A stretch of DNA of 64,000 bases, taken from NCBI GenBank assembly GCA_020354645.1, contig CP070652.1, forward strand, positions 691,065-755,064, written 5' to 3'. The first letter of the stretch is position 1, and each line of letters begins with the position of its first letter. Made by a program: the position numbers and the translations under genes. Below are positions 63,642 to 64,000 of this stretch, piece after piece. Below the pieces are notes generated by a model. The model worked only from the letters and a program-made list of their open reading frames with translations. It was not told the origin of the DNA and searched no databases. Origin of the DNA: Deltaproteobacteria bacterium (lineage in GTDB: Bacteria > Desulfobacterota > Desulfobacteria > Desulfobacterales > G020354645).

Positions 63642-64000
63642 ATGAAAAAAACGACCATGTTCAACAAAATGGTAATACTTGTCATGGCATTTTTACTGCT
63701 GTTTTTTCTGGGTCAACGAACCCTGGCAGATGAGTTGCCGGTATTGGTGCCTGACTTGCCCGAACGAGAGGGTTTTATCCGCAACCCGATTACCTTTGAT
63801 GATCTGCACAACATCAGCCAAAGCGGAGATCGCAAACGGCTCTATGTCGATTTAAGAAATCCCGACTTACAAGGAAAGATCCACACCGGCCCGTATCCAT
63901 TTGAAGCCGGTGAAACCGATTATGATTACGCCCGTTTCCGCAGTTCCAATCCACTAAAAAATGGCGCCGGATTGTTACAGATCGAGAAATTTTTCTCGGA
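63642..64000 (+). CDS. Start of a secreted protein, cut by window edge
   Basis: ATG 63642 opens a frame that stays open to the last base (119 codons seen). Residues 1 to about 32 are a signal peptide: basic start (MKKTTMFNKM), hydrophobic core (VILVMAFLLLFFLG) and a TLADE cleavage region. The mature part is hydrophilic with Asp/Asn-rich stretches (ITFDDLHNISQSGDRKRLYV). An AAGG site lies 10 bp upstream. No family recognised. Confidence 0.7.
   Translation, partial: MKKTTMFNKMVILVMAFLLLFFLGQRTLADELPVLVPDLPEREGFIRNPITFDDLHNISQSGDRKRLYVDLRNPDLQGKIHTGPYPFEAGETDYDYARFRSSNPLKNGAGLLQIEKFFS

Overview
The window reads like a strictly anaerobic, sulfate-reducer-type member of the Desulfobacterota (Deltaproteobacteria). 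The reasons are a soluble group-3b-type [NiFe] sulfhydrogenase operon, an HdrA/MvhD/formate-dehydrogenase module, very dense two-component signalling, many universal stress proteins, and several genes whose frames cross an in-frame UGA at the position of a selenocysteine or catalytic residue. No tRNA, rRNA or CRISPR array was recognised. All assignments were made by eye from the sequence; no database search was possible.

Layout. 1-6.3 kb: end of a PEP/pyruvate-binding-type gene, then a leftward cluster with a TauE/SafE exporter, receiver-only regulators, a degenerate kinase and a dCache histidine kinase. 6.7-12.4 kb (rightward): CBS protein, DASS anion transporter, gamma-carbonic anhydrase with an in-frame UGA, and histidine kinase/NtrC pair A. 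12.9-18.2 kb: CBS-ACT protein, UspA and sulfhydrogenase beta, gamma, delta and alpha subunits. 18.6-25.8 kb: PstS-like binding protein, two UspA, ferredoxin, receiver, two CBS-ACT proteins, cytidylate-kinase-like protein, diguanylate cyclase and cobalamin adenosyltransferase. 25.9-43.2 kb: mainly leftward UspA, receiver-CBS fusion and two more 'dCache kinase + receiver-only regulators + DASS transporter' cassettes, with three large fold-back elements between genes. 43.3-52.3 kb: second PstS-like gene (core almost identical to the first), NtrC B with its large kinase, and GAF kinase/NtrC pair C. 52.6-60 kb: receiver with an unusual tail, then HdrA(Sec), MvhD(Sec), an FdhB-like protein and FdhA(Sec). 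60.4-64 kb: SpoIIE-type phosphatase, Cys/Met PLP enzyme, OsmC-like selenoprotein and the start of a secreted protein.

The main unexplained structure is regulatory. Eight good sigma-54 (-24/-12) promoters lie in intergenic DNA. Each has an inverted-repeat operator centred about 114-118 bp upstream of its GG element. The operators form three sequence classes: A (TTTACA-N3-TGTAAA), B (tandem TTMGAA-N4-TTMGAA sites 23 bp apart) and C (TGTATAA-N4-TTATACA). One copy of each class lies just 3' of one of the three NtrC-type activator genes. This suggests three parallel sigma-54 regulons, with B upstream of pair C, controlling stress proteins, CBS-ACT proteins, binding proteins, a sensor/transporter cassette and possibly the Hdr-Fdh module.
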